Positions 12,150-23,462 of a stretch of DNA of 64,000 nucleotides are shown here, piece after piece. Within the stretch, counting starts at the first letter, position 1; each line of letters starts with the position of its first letter. This DNA is from Selaginella moellendorffii (taxonomy: Eukaryota > Streptophyta > Lycopodiopsida > Selaginellales > Selaginellaceae), in the NCBI RefSeq assembly GCF_000143415.4, contig NW_003314306.1, forward strand, positions 298,587-362,586. The letters are read 5' to 3'. Under the pieces are notes generated by a model that saw only the letters and a list, made by a program, of their open reading frames with translations, searched no databases and had not been told where the DNA came from. The position numbers and the translations under genes were made by a program.

Positions 12150-13578
12150 TCAGACTGTTATTTTTTGCCTCCAACGCCTATACAATAATCTTAGAATTTC
12201 ATCACTCTCCACACTATCAGGATTTAAACCCAATAGTAATGCCATCTCTTCTCTAATACGTCCACGCTCATGTTCAGTGGTTGAAGAACCCATCCGGTTG
12301 AGCAGATTATGGAGATGCGGATAGTGTTTGGCTAGACAATATATATGCCATAAATGATGACTGGTGTCTGTCCGATCAAATGGCTTCTGATATACCGTTC
12401 CATCTGCCATTTGGTTGATTTCTGCAGCCACCTCCTGGACTGGCCGGTTCTCTATCACCATCGCTCCAAGCCGTTTTGCAAGGTCCCCCAGAACATAGGA
12501 TTTCTTCTCCCTAGTTTCCATACTGCAAGAGATGGGGTGCACTGCATATGTGTGCGTGTTCGCTGCAGTTTTAATCGGCGAGTCATCGATGATGAGGATT
12601 TCACTTGACCTAGCAGTCCGGTTCATCACTACAGCCTCTGGCTTGACGAAGATGGGCTTGCTACCCCTCACATGGACCATAGTCAAGCAATCCTCCTGCG
12701 TTAGGAGAAAGTCAAATGGTAATATTACTCGCGTCTGATCGTGCATCATCTGTAGCAATGTTAATGCATTGTGGCGCATCATGGATGTCCAAACTCCCAA
12801 TTGCAAATTGAACCCGGCCCTCTGTTTTAAGTGTCGCATGGTTTTCTCCCATGAGCGTGGCTCGTCCTCGAATGTCACTGCACCCTCCAAAGCCTGCGGT
12901 CGCAAGTTGGTCAAAAGAGACAGATTCACATTAATCACACGGGAGAAACTGCGGGATCTAATAATGACCATCTACAATATTAGCGAATGGTGCTCCCGAT
13001 GGTCGTTCAGAGGGTTTTGGTCGAGGAAACGTGAAGGGCGGAAATACTCTCCTCTGCAATGTGGGGTCAATCGCATCTGATGGCGTGTGGGCACATGCCA
13101 TTTCAGCTGTAGACTCTGGTACAACTGGCTCAATAGTGGCATGGGGTGGTTCCGATGGCGTGTGATCACACGCCATTTTAGCTGGTGCCTCCGTTGGCAA
13201 AGTGGACATGACCGAACAGGCAGCAGGTGTGGTGTAGGGAGGTTCCAACGGCGCGTAGTAAGACGATTGGGCACACGTTGAGTCCGTTGGAAATGAGGAT
13301 ACAACTGGCTCGGCGGCTGGGGCGGCCTCATGCGGGTCCAATGGCGCTTGGTCACCGTCAGTTGGATACGTGGACAAGATTGACTCAGTGGTATGGGCAG
13401 CATCAAGTGGAGCGTGGTCAGCTTGCTTGGCGTTGATATGGATAGTAGCCTCCACCAGCTCTGATGACTCTTGCAGGCAAGTAGAGTCCACTGGCGGATC
13501 CATATGCATGTCCAAATATCTCCCTTCGATTGAGATGGTATCCTCCCTACTGGCTACTAAAAACAAACTCATTAGCAC
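12150..13578 (-). pseudogene. C-terminal part of the large ParB-like gene
   Basis: Two overlapping minus-strand frames form one domain series. The upstream one (12958-13578) is Pro/Thr-rich with loose repeats of an ACxHTPSEPPHAT type, and palindromes form part of its coding sequence. The downstream one (12150-12971) is well-folded in character, with FEDEPRSWEKTMRHLKQRAG, QLGVWTSMMRHNALTLLQMM and HHLWHIYCLAKHYPHLHNLL, and ends at 12150. The two differ by one frame near 12,960, so a small indel has broken the gene. The C-terminal domain was not matched to a known family. Splice-like junctions near 13,556-13,605 link it upstream. Confidence 0.5.
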
Positions 13579-13775
13579 ATTGAATCGACTATACTGTATT
13601 TACCATCAACTGCTATTGAGGAACTAGGACCGATATCACTTGGGCGCACTGCTGATTCTGAAGGATTGGACATATGTTTCGACCCTTGCTTGGCACTATC
13701 CTTCCTCGACACTAAAGGCTAGAATTTGTATCTTAATTCAACTGAATAATCTCTACTTACCATTTGCTTTGCAAC

Positions 13776-14729
13776 CTACATGGACAATGTTAGAAATGGT
13801 AAAAGGTTAGGAATGGATGTACTATTATTTACCTGATGGTTTGTCTTGTATGACCTTCCTCCGCTGCTCTTTGGCCACCTCAGGCTGGCCATCATCGTCA
13901 TCATCGTCGTCGTCGTTATTGTGATCGTCACCATTGTGAGGACCATCCAAGTCCTCTTCGTCCTCCTCTTCTTCGTCCTCCTCTTCTTCGTCCTCCTCTT
14001 CTTTGTCCTCTTCGTCCTTCTGCTCTTCCTGCTCATTATCTTTCTCTGGCTCCTCATCCCCCTCCTGCATTTCTTCCATAGGCTGCTCAGGCTGGATGGC
14101 TTATTCTTCCAGGACCATCTTGGGAAAATCATCTGGCCGAGTCTCCATCTCAAAATACAAGACATCCATAGCCTATTTTAGTGCATGACCTAGGACCGTA
14201 TCCTCACCCGACTGTCTTAACATGGTTTCTGCACGTTCTTGCACCCTTCGAAGACGACGAGATGAGAAAGACGTGGCCCTGACTTGAAAAGCATCCCTCA
14301 TCCATTGTACCTCTCCATTGAGATGAGAAAGACGTGGCCCTGACTTGAAAAGCATCCCTCATCCATTGTACCTCTCCATTGAGATTGGGGAAGGGGACTC
14401 CGCCATAGGAATCTGAGTCTGGAGGTGGTGACCGCGAGGCATTACTTATCATCTTTTCGTTGCCCTTCTTCCTTTTCGAATCAAACGCCTCTGATCCCGA
14501 TGACTGTCCAACGTGCTTTCGCTTTTTATGACCACTGTCAGTTTGAGCTTGGCTGGTGCTTGCCTGTTTTGCCTTTGAAGAAGTGTCTCCTGCAAGGAAT
14601 GGCATGAGACCACACGCCATTGCAAATATAATTTGTACCTCCTTTTTTCCTATTGCTTGTCTGTTTGTCCTTCTTCGACGCGCCACCAGTGCGCTTTTCA
14701 GTCCTCATGTCTGAATATTCACAACGATC
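13776..14729 (-). pseudogene. Middle, acidic and basic linker part of the large ParB-like gene
   Basis: On the minus strand this continues the frame from 14,872 through short apparent introns at 14,590-14,638 and 14,729-14,766, each keeping phase. It holds a Lys-rich segment (GHKKRKHVGQSSGSEAF), the phrase NGEVQWMRDAFQVRATSF, and a long acidic run (EEDEEEEDEEEEDEE, 13,940-14,030). It is broken by a 61-bp tandem duplication (14,259-14,380), a TAG after HALK near 14,175 and a TAA near 14,105. It looks like a disordered linker between the methyltransferase-like region and the C-terminal domain. Confidence 0.5.
14259..14380. repeat. 61-bp tandem duplication, two copies
   Basis: 14,259-14,319 and 14,320-14,380 look identical. 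As 61 is not a multiple of three, the second copy shifts the minus-strand reading frame. The lack of differences suggests a recent event. Confidence 0.85.
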
Positions 14730-14871
14730 TATAATCAAAATGGCGTGAGGCCTCACGTGACCTTACCTTGTGCAGGTTGTGAGCTCGGCCCAACAGTAGC
14801 TGTTAACGCCGTTTCAGCATCTGGCGGTGGCCACGCTCCTGCATACAGAGCTTGTGAGATAACATTTAAAC

Positions 14872-17069
14872 TTAAAGTGCGTACTCACCAGGTTCGCAGA
14901 GAAGATACTGTTTTTCTTTGGCAACTGTAATTATATGCTTCATTGAAGTCACCTCTTCAATGGAGTTTGTCACCGCAACACACGGGACACCCTTGAGTAG
15001 TGCGGCTCGAAAGAATAGTCCGCCGCAGTTGTACTCGACAACGCATTTGCCCTTGGAGTCAGAAGCAGGTGCTATTGCGTTGAAGACCCAGCTGAGCATT
15101 TCCCATGCTGCACCTGGAGCTTTCTCTGGATTCGAAAGCTCCATAGCCATCTTCAGTTCCTCAGGCACGGGTAAATTGACCTCCCTCAGATCAATTCGAT
15201 CGGCCTTGTCGAACGAAGCTGGGAAGTCACTCCAGTCCCACTCTGCTGCAGGACCAATAACAAGGGCGAGTGTGAAGATGCGGACATTCGTCGGTATCTT
15301 CTTCTTAGCCATTATCCCATGGATCTCCTGCATCTCCTTGCCTTTCAACCGAGCCTTCACCTCGTTCAAGGCCTTCCAGAACTTGTGATAGGATTCGGAG
15401 TCGTAGATCATATAGTGGACTGAAGATTCCACCTCCGCAAGTCCCACCATTAAGTCAATGATGGAGCTGACTTCGTCTGCATGAGTGATCTCCTCGTTTG
15501 TGAAGTCCATCACACAAAAGATGTTCTTGACCTGCTCATCTCCGCGGGAAACGATGCTCCTCCACCTTTGATCCTCATCCGAATTTACGTATACCCGGTA
15601 AGGTTCTTGATAGGCCTCTGCTGCGGGGTCGAGCTGTTTCTGAAGCCGGCGGTCGACATCCCTTTTAATGAAATTTGGATACTGATCCAACTTCTCAGCT
15701 TTACTTTTCGTGGCATCCCGCAGCAGATCGATGAACTTGGGGGCCCCCTTCATGTAGTCGTCGATGTCTTCATTTGACAACTCCAGCTCTTCCATCATCT
15801 CTTGCGTGGTGTCGATGCTCACCCTCTCCACGGCCACTTGCTCGAAGATCCAATCCTTCAATAGCGCACGAGCTCTCAGAGTCGTGCACAAGTCCTCGTA
15901 TGTCACAATATGGCCGGGAGTCATTTTGGTCTTGTTGAAGACTACCTCACCACGTAGAAGAGCATTAGCCACTGTCAGAAGGTCGTCGTCGTCTAGAGAC
16001 CGCGAGAAACGCAAGGCGTTGAGCTTCAAATCATTGGGCTTCCGGCCGTCCTCCAGACCCATTGAGTTTAGCAACTCCCCGTCATGGTACCTCCTCAGCA
16101 CATCTACCCATTTGTCAAAAACAACTTTTGTCGCGAGTAGAATGTTATGGATGCTGAGTGTGTCATTGACCCCCAGTGTTTTCGAGAGAAGACTCGAGAA
16201 TTCCTGCAATGGAAATGGCGTGAGGCCACATGCTATGCCACATGCAACGAGGCTTACCTGCCAGGCGCTAGTTGCTAGTGCACGTCCTTGTCCTGGTTTT
16301 TGTGGCTTCTTCAGTTGAACCCAGAGCTTCCGTGTTCGTGCCAATGTCTCATGCAGACCTGATTTGTAGCACGTTTCTTGCTTGACATTCTGCGCGTGGG
16401 AGATGGATATGATAGATCGGAGGGGTGAGTTGCCTTTTATCAGGCGGACAACTCTTGTCTTGAAGACTTTCTTCACCTCCTCGCCCACCATAATATCCAC
16501 AACTATCTCTTGTATCGCCAAACTAGAATGCTGCCCGGAGATGGCATAGAACCGGATGTTCTGATCGTCCAACACCTTCCTATTGATCAAGTCTGGAAAC
16601 CTCGTCTCGCCCTTCATTGTTCGGTAGTAGGGGATCACGTCTGCGATGTCGGGTGTTACTGGACTTGCCAGCATCTTCTGCTTCAGTTTCTCCACCCACT
16701 CATCAGATACTAGCCTGTGGTTGTATTTGCTTTGGATCTCGATACGACTCACGTCGATTGTATATACTTTGTTGGAATAGTAACAAGTACTATTATCTGC
16801 GACAATTTTTGCTGCCTCTTCTTGCTCTTTCTACTCTTTGCGGCTCTTCTTTTTGGTGGGTGTAGTGTTCGAACCCGAGGCAATGGCATCACCGAGTAGC
16901 TTCTTTTTTGGAGCAAGAGAGTCGGACGTCGGCTTGAGCTTGACCACCCTTTTCTGCTTCGGGGTAGTTTCCAGATCGACCCCTTTCCCCTTCGCTTCGC
17001 GAACTGGAGGCACTCTCAACGGCTCAATGTTGGAATATAGTTTTTGAACATCGCCGTAGGTGAGGTCCG
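14872..17069 (-). pseudogene. ParB-like plus methyltransferase-like core of the large minus-strand gene
   Basis: The main frame (14,872-16,752, extending upstream in the same frame to 17,069) begins with a basic, low-complexity segment, then a ParB/sulfiredoxin-like region: IEIQSKYNHRLVSDEWVEKL, then RFYAISGQHSSLA, like the ParB GxHR motif. Its second half ends with NPEKAPGAAWEML followed by GKCVVEYNCGGLFFRAALLKG, where beta-class amino-methyltransferases have the EKP box and SAM motif I. CVMDFTNEE may mark a degenerate catalytic motif. A TAG at 16,831-16,833 interrupts the frame (SRKE*KEQEEAAK). An apparent intron at 16,204-16,257 carries a palindrome. ParB-methyltransferase fusions are known mainly from phage and bacterial mobile DNA; methylation activity here is doubtful given the lost motifs. 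Confidence 0.5.
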
Positions 17070-18217
17070 TGTAAGGAACCAACTCGCCGAGGTGTCGTAG
17101 GCTAAGGGAACCCCGAAAGCATGACCAAAATGACAAAGAGTTCATCGGATGGGACTAAGTCAAAGATCGAGTCCAAGACCGACTCTAGGACCGAGTTCGA
17201 GATAGAGTCCGGAATCGAGTCCAAGACCGACTCGGGGACCGAGTTCGAGTCCGAGTTCAAGACCGAGTTCGAGACGGAGTCCGAGATCCGAAATCGGGTC
17301 CGAGACCGAGTCCGAAGTCGAGTCCGAGGTCGGGCCCGAGATCGGGTCCGAGATCGAGTCCGCGATCGAGTCCGAGACCGAATCCGAAGTCGGATCCGAA
17401 ATCGGATCCGAGATCGAGCCAGAGACTAAGTCCAAATACTAATACGGGTCAAGGGGTGAAAGCCCAAAGCGTGCGTCCCCCAGGGGGGGGGGGCTGCAGG
17501 GGGTTCCAAAAGTATAGTAGGGATAGTGAGGTCCAGGAACCAGTTTTGAAGGGACTCTCCAGTTGGGCTTCCAAACCGACTTGAGGTTGGGACTGGGACT
17601 AAGGGGCCTTGGGTGGGAGTGAGCATGGACTTGGCTGGTGCCGGAGGGGCCATCCAAGGAAGTGCTCAAGAGCAGCTCCCACTCCCGAAAGGGAAACCGA
17701 TTGCGGTGCTCCCGGCTCATGTGGAGTGGTGCCCCACTTGAGTACCATGCAGCTCATTGGTCCTCGCCCTTCCTAGGGGCTTGGGCCTTCCTTCGGGATG
17801 GAAGTGGGGGGCGAGAGGTACCCATACCGGGCCGTTAGGCCACGGTGTTTCGCCCCGGCGTCCCGAAGCAAGTGTTGCACTCAAGACTTGGGATTTAGAG
17901 GGTCCCATGATCAAGTCTTGTGGTACCAAGGGATGTTAGGAACCTGGAAGCTTGGTGTGCTTGGCTGCTTGTGCTTGCGGGGAGTGTAGCCGAACCTTAA
18001 GTCCAGTCTAACCCGGGGAGGGGGATTGGGAGTGATTTGGGAATCCGTGGAAGGATGGCTAACACTCCGTTGCTCGTGCAGTGAGTAGCTGAAACCAAGT
18101 AGGAGCTGGTACCATAGGCGAGAACCTTGGCAAGGGAACTTAGCAAAAGCCAAGGCAGTGTTGGACGGATAGACGAGGTAAGCTGGCAAATTGGAAAGGA
18201 AAAATTTGTGGCTTACA
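17070..18217 (+). repeat. Chromovirus 5' LTR
   Basis: It has TG...CA ends and 1,148 bp. It contains a hexamer-phased array of gagtcc/gagatc/gagttc units (about 17,160-17,430), then ggtgaaagcccaaagcgtg, a G run and gggttccaaaagtatagtag, a module shared with other LTRs in this window. Confidence 0.95.
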
Positions 18218-18220
18218 ATT

Positions 18221-18232
18221 TGGTATCGGAGC
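18221..18232 (+). other. Primer-binding site, initiator tRNA-Met type
   Basis: TGGTATCGGAGC lies three bases inside the 5' LTR end. It differs at one position from TGGTATCAGAGC, the usual plant initiator tRNA-Met site. Confidence 0.85.
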
Positions 18233-21200
18233 CTTTTCCTCAGTTCTAGCGAAGGATAGAGGCGGATTGCTGGGAGATGGCAAGGGCAGGGCGTAAGCGA
18301 ACCCAGGCGGAGACGGAACCTCCGCCAGAGCTGGAGCCTCCGGTCGAACAAGAGGCTATGGATGAGGAATCCTTGCATGAGGAGGACTCCAGTGAGGAAA
18401 CTTCCAAACAGGAGTTCGGTGGCGAGGTTCGGTCGTCCAAAGCTCGATTGGACGTGCTAGAAGGACAGTTGGCACAGACCAATGCCCTGCTGGAGACTCT
18501 CGTACGCAAGCTAAAGCGTGACGAGAGGCGGAAGAAAAAGAAAAAGACTGCGGATGCTGGCAGCGCAGAAGGTGCGGATCTTTCGGCCAGGACTGAGGCA
18601 AAACCAGACAAGGTCGAACAAACCGAAGTGGAATCAGTCCCTCAGGCAGTTCCCAAGTACAAACCAAAGCCCCCACCGGTCTTCAAGGGAGTGAATGACT
18701 ATAAGGTGGTGGAGGATTGGTTTTACGATATGGAGGACTACTTCCGAGCGTTGCGGTTACCAAGCTCGGAGAAGGTCCCATGTGCAAAACCATACTTGGC
18801 AGATAATGCCAAGTCTTGGTGGAGAACAACGGAGGCCAACGAAGGACCGGTGGTCACTTGGGACATGATGAAGGCGAGGATCCGCGCAACATATGTTCCT
18901 CCGAATGCCACTCTGCATCTGAGGGATGAACTGAGTAGGCTGAAACAGACAGGAACCATCCAGGAATATGTGAATGGGTTCATGGTAAAGAGGATACTTG
19001 TCACGGACATGGGGGATATGGATGCGTTCCATGCCTTCATATCAGGTTTGCAAACCTGGGCTCGCGGCGAGGTGATGAGGTGGAACCCGACCAACTACAA
19101 GGAAGCGTTGGATGCGGCCATCAAGGTGCATTTCAACGATAACCTGCGAAAGGGGAACACGACGGGGTCGGGATCCACATTTAGCAAAGGGGCCAAACCA
19201 AGGGGAACGTATAGCAAGGGGAAATTCAAAAGGAGTTTCTCTAAGAATGAGTCCTCGGGGTTCCGGAAAGGCAAATCCGGTGGCCAGCGAGCGAGTACGT
19301 GGGGGAGTCAAGCGAAAAAGGACAAACCCACGGATAAGAAGGTCAAGTCGTATAGCAGCGTGGGAAACAACGTATGCTACAATTGCGGCGAAGCGGGACA
19401 CTTCTCGAGGGAATGTCCCTACCCGAAGAAGGCCAGAGCCAATATGGCCATCAAGTCGGGTGAAGTCCAAACTGAGGTATGTGATCCAGTCCCTAACTCA
19501 AAGTTACTCATTACCCGAGCAACTTTGGTAGAGAGTCGTTCGCGACATCTACTAGCCCTCCGAGGGAAGCTCGGAGGTAGCTTTGTTAAGATCCTTATTG
19601 ACACGGGTGCTTCGGATAATTTTGTGGCTGCAGACATAGTCCGGCAAGCCGGACTAACGGTGCAGCGGCTAGGCGAACCAAGGACTATAGAGTTTGTTCA
19701 GGGTAGCCAAAGCACCGATGAGGTACTTCGACAAGCGAGAGTCGAAGTGGGGACATGGAAAGTGGACATGGATTTCACCGTCTTGGATATGGCGGGATTT
19801 GACGTGATCTTCGGAATGGATTGGTTTAATCGGTTCGTGGTAGCCCTGCATGGACAAGGTAGGAACCTTGTGGTATTGGCGAATGCCCAAGGAAGAAGAT
19901 CTAGGGTGGAGGCCCAGGATCTAAAGGTAGGGCAAAGCAAGGCCAAAGAGTCATGCTTGAACCTGGTGTCCACGAGAGGACAACTCACTAAAGGAACTAA
20001 GACAGCCTTTTTGTGCTTACTCTCGGTGAAGAGTGACAAAAAGACAAGAACGGAAGAAGTGCCTTTAGTGATCCAGCGAGTGTTGGACCAATTCCAGGAT
20101 ACCATGCCGGAGGAGCTACCGGCGGGGTTGCCCCCCGCACGACCGATAGAACATAAGATTGAGCTTGTCGAGGGCGCTGAGGTGGTGGTTCGTCCCCCCT
20201 ATCGTTTGAACGAAAAAGAACTCAAGGAGCTCAAGTGCCAACTAGAGGAGTTGGTGGGCAAAGGGTATGTTAGGTTGAGCAAGTCGCCGTATGGGGCGCC
20301 GGTATTATTTGTGAAAAAGAAAGATGGATCTATGCGCATGTGCATAGATTACCGGTTGCTCAACAAGTATACCAAGAAGAACAAGTACCCGTTGCCAAGG
20401 ATTGAGGACCTGTTCGATAGGTTGGGAAAGGCAAAATACTTCTCGAGGATTGACCTAAGGTCAGGATACTACCAGATCAGGGTAGCCGAGGAAGATGTCG
20501 AGAAGACAACCTGTCGAACGAGGTATGGGAGCTTTGAGTTTTTGGTGATGCCCTTTGGGCTGTGCAATGCGCCGGCAACGTTTTCGGCGTTGATGAACCA
20601 CATCTTTGTACCCTATCTGGATCACTTTGTGGTCGTCTATATTGACGACATCCTGATCTATAGCGAGACGCTAGAGGAGCATGCCGAACACTTGGCGAAG
20701 GTGTTTGAGAAACTAAGGGAATATAAACTGTATGCTAAAGAGAGCAAATGTGACTTTGCTCAGCAAGAGGTAAAGTTTCTCGGGCATGTGGTGGGCCAGG
20801 ACGGGCTCAAGGTGGACCCGGAGAAGGTCTAAGCGATCCAGGAATGGGAGCGACCATCGAATGTACATGAGTTGAGGGCGTTCTTGGGGCTATGCAACTA
20901 CTATCGAAAGTTTATCAGACACTATTCGAGAGTAGCCCTGCCCTTAACGGATCAAACGGGAAAAGGGAAGATGGTATGGACAGCGGAATGCGAGGCGGCA
21001 TTCGTCCACCTCAAAGGGAAGTTGAGGAAGGCTCCGGTGTTGGCATTACCAGACTTTGGTAAGGACTTTGAGGTAGACTGTAAGCAACCAAAGGGAACGA
21101 CTCGGGAGACGATCCATAGGGGTTCAAATATAGAGGGAAAGGGCCCATGAACAAGAGTGCACCCCCTTTTCCAATCGGTAAGTGGCCTGCCCACGAGAAG

Positions 21201-22158
21201 GAATTGTTTGCGGTGGTCAAAGCGCTCAAGGAGTGGCGACACTACCTTGGGAGACACTTCAAGGTTTACACGGACAATATGGCAACGAAACACTTCTTGT
21301 CACAACCCGACCTGAGAGGGAAACAAGGTCGGTGGGCCAATGCCTTGGCCGAGTTTGATTGCGAGATTCTGTACAAGCCTGGGAAGAGCAACATCGTGGC
21401 AGATGCGCTAAGTCGAAAAGCGAGCTTGAGGTTGGCGATCTCCAGCGCAACAGCAACCTTCTGGGACGATGTGCGGACAGCATATGAGAATGATGGTCTA
21501 GCACAAGAAGTGTTGTTGAGGAATCTGGAGGCACGGGAAGCTCACCAGAGAGGTGAGCCGCCAACGGAAGAGAAAACGGGCTATGCGGAACGCAATGGAC
21601 TCATTTATTACAAGCAAACGAGGGTGTATGTTCCAGAAGGTGGACTAAGGAAGGTAGCCTTAGAAGAGTGTCATGACGGACCTCTTGCGGGACACGGCGG
21701 AGTGCCCAAGACGATGGGCTTACTCAAGAGGAAGTACCATTGGCCAGATATGGCTAAGGACGTCCAAGACTATGTAAAGACATGTCCAACATGTCAGCAG
21801 GTCAAAGCCGTGACTAAGGCTAGTGGGGGCTTGTTGCAAAGCATCCCAATTCCAGATCGTCCGTGGAAATGTCTCACGATGGACTTCATCACGGGACTAC
21901 CCCCAAGCGAGGGGTTCGATGCGATATTCGTGGTGGTGGACCGATTTTCGAAGATGGCACATTTCATACCCACCACAACGGAGGTGGATGCGGAAGGTGT
22001 GGCGAAACTGTTCTTCGAACAAGTGGTTCGAGTGCGGGGAAGGCCAGAGGAGATTATCTCAGATCGAGATAAGATCTTCACTAGTAGGTTCTGGAGGACC
22101 CTCCTGGAACAGTATTGCACCAAGTTGAAATTCAGCACAGCCTATCACCCACAGACAG

Positions 22159-22205
22159 GTATGGGGTATTAAGTCAAGTTTGGTGGTCCTAACACTTCTT
22201 GACAG
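22159..22205 (+). other. Apparent spliceosomal intron 1 in chromovirus integrase (47 nt)
   Basis: The sequence starts GTATGG and ends TTGACAG, with a CTAAC branch-like site 14 bases before the 3' end. Removing it joins HPQT to DGQTERVN, the standard integrase sequence, in frame. Left in, it puts a TAA just after HPQTGMGY. Confidence 0.85.
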
Positions 22206-22623
22206 ACGGACAAACGGAAAGGGTGAATAGGCAGCTAGAGGATTATTTGCGATGCTATGTCTCGGGAGACCAGACCGATTGGGTAAGTCATTTGGGACTT
22301 GCGGAAATGTGTTATAACAACTCACCACATTCGAGTATCGGGGTGAGTCCATGGGAAGTCATCAATGGGCGAGCTATTGAAGGTCCTGTGGAACTCGGCG
22401 TGGCCGAGTATCATGGAGAGTTACCCGCAGTGGAGGCATTCACGGCGGAAAGACTCAACATTTGGAATCTAGTGAGGGATTCCTTGGAACGGGCTCAACA
22501 AAGGCAAACCAAGTACGCGAACCTAAAGCGCCGGGACGTAGAGTTCCAAGCTGGGGAGAAGGTGTGGCTGAACACCAAGAACCTTAGGCTACCAAGTGGG
22601 ATCAGCCGAAAGTTGACCCAAAG

Positions 22624-22675
22624 GTAAAAATGCATGTATTCCTGTAAATGAATTGATCTTGAGTTCCTTAAGCAG
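22624..22675 (+). other. Apparent spliceosomal intron 2 in chromovirus integrase (52 nt)
   Basis: The sequence starts GTAAAA and ends TTAAGCAG. Removal joins KLTQR to FAGPYEIEARIG in frame, which is the usual start of the integrase C-terminal domain. Without splicing a TAA follows directly. Confidence 0.85.
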
Positions 22676-23194
22676 GTTCGCGGGGCCTTACGAGATTGAG
22701 GCACGAATCGGTAAAGTGGCTTACCGACTCCGACTTCCTCGAGAGATGGGGAAGATGCACCCAGTGTTCCATGTGAACTTACTCAAGCCGTACTTTGAGG
22801 ATCCGCTTCGCAAAGACCAAGTAAGACCTTTACCTGAGGTTATCCAAGGGGAAGAGGAATACGAAGTCGAGGCCATCCTCAATGCGCGCAAGAGCAAGCG
22901 ACAAGGACGCGAGGTGAGAGAGTTCCATGTGAAGTGGAAAGGATTTCCACACTGCGAAGCAACATGGGAACCGGAGGAGAACCTAGCGAACGCGCGAGAT
23001 CTAGTGGAGGAATTTCTGCAAGGCAGAACTCTATGTACTTATGCAAAGTTCAATTAAAAATATCAATTTGCAAAGTTGAGCAAGTGGCATATGTTGGGAC
23101 CCGAAGGCGCGCCAAAGGTGAGCTAATTAGCATGGGTTAGCTAGGTCGACCAGGCGTAGGGAGCTACGCCCAACTCCCTGCGGGGATGTCGAAA

Positions 23195-23270
23195 CCGTAG
23201 ATGTATTCTACGGAGGTTGGGTTCGAGTCCCAACCCCCTAGTAAAGCAAGGCTGGGTTCAAGTCCCGACC
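23195..23270 (+). other. tRNA-like hairpins in the chromovirus 3' leader
   Basis: 23,195-23,213 forms a 7-bp stem with a 5-base loop, like an anticodon arm. One base later 23,215-23,235 forms a perfect 7-bp stem around the loop TTCGAGT, a canonical T-loop and B-box. 23,250-23,270 repeats a weaker T-arm with loop TTCAAGT. No full tRNA with D-arm and acceptor stem was found. Confidence 0.5.
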
Positions 23271-23447
23271 CCATACTAGGGCGTGGTGAGGGGAGGAGTA
23301 TAGGGACACCTATATTCCGTTGTCATGAGCTCTTGGCCGGGGAGGCTAACTTAGGCACACCGCTAAGTGGGGGGATGCCCCCGGAGACATGGTCAACAAG
23401 TCGTAGGATAAAAAAAGAGACGTTCGATGTGGGCATCGAACTTCTTC

Positions 23448-23461
23448 TATGGGTGGTGGAG
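23448..23461 (+). other. Probable polypurine tract
   Basis: A purine-rich run, gggtggtggag, ends two bases before the 3' LTR, where plus-strand priming would occur. It includes T residues, so it is not a perfect tract. Confidence 0.4.
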
Positions 23462-23462
23462 T

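Larger units (their letters stand above)
18277..23057 (+). pseudogene. Chromovirus gag-pol polyprotein (interrupted)
   Basis: The first frame (18,277-20,832) starts with an acidic, coiled N-terminus, then a gag domain (about residues 130-290), a CCHC knuckle [14 protein letters not shown] (about 367-380), protease [10 protein letters not shown] (about 438), and RT with [10 protein letters not shown] and YIDDIL (about 685-793). A TAA at 20,830-20,832 stops it, but the same frame continues to about 21,080. A frameshifted patch (about 21,080-21,147) lies at the start of RNase H, which resumes with YTDNMATKHFL. The integrase has an HHCC finger, MDF and SDRD aspartates, and a glutamate after the first intron with D-35-E spacing. 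It ends in a chromodomain (EYEVEAILNARK, FHVKWKGF, TWEPEENL). This copy probably cannot make a full polyprotein without recoding, so it may have moved with help in trans. Confidence 0.9.

Noticed and set aside
13846-14181. Plus-strand hydrophobic frame as a membrane protein
   Set aside because: It is the complement of the acidic Glu/Asp run coded on the minus strand.
17160-17435. Long low-complexity frames on both strands of the LTR arrays as proteins
   Set aside because: Hexamer repeats keep frames open by chance; they are identical in both LTRs and lack domains.
20830-20832. TAA in chromovirus pol as a programmed readthrough site
   Set aside because: It lies inside the RT-to-RNase H region, not at a gag-pol border, and a frameshifted patch follows close by.
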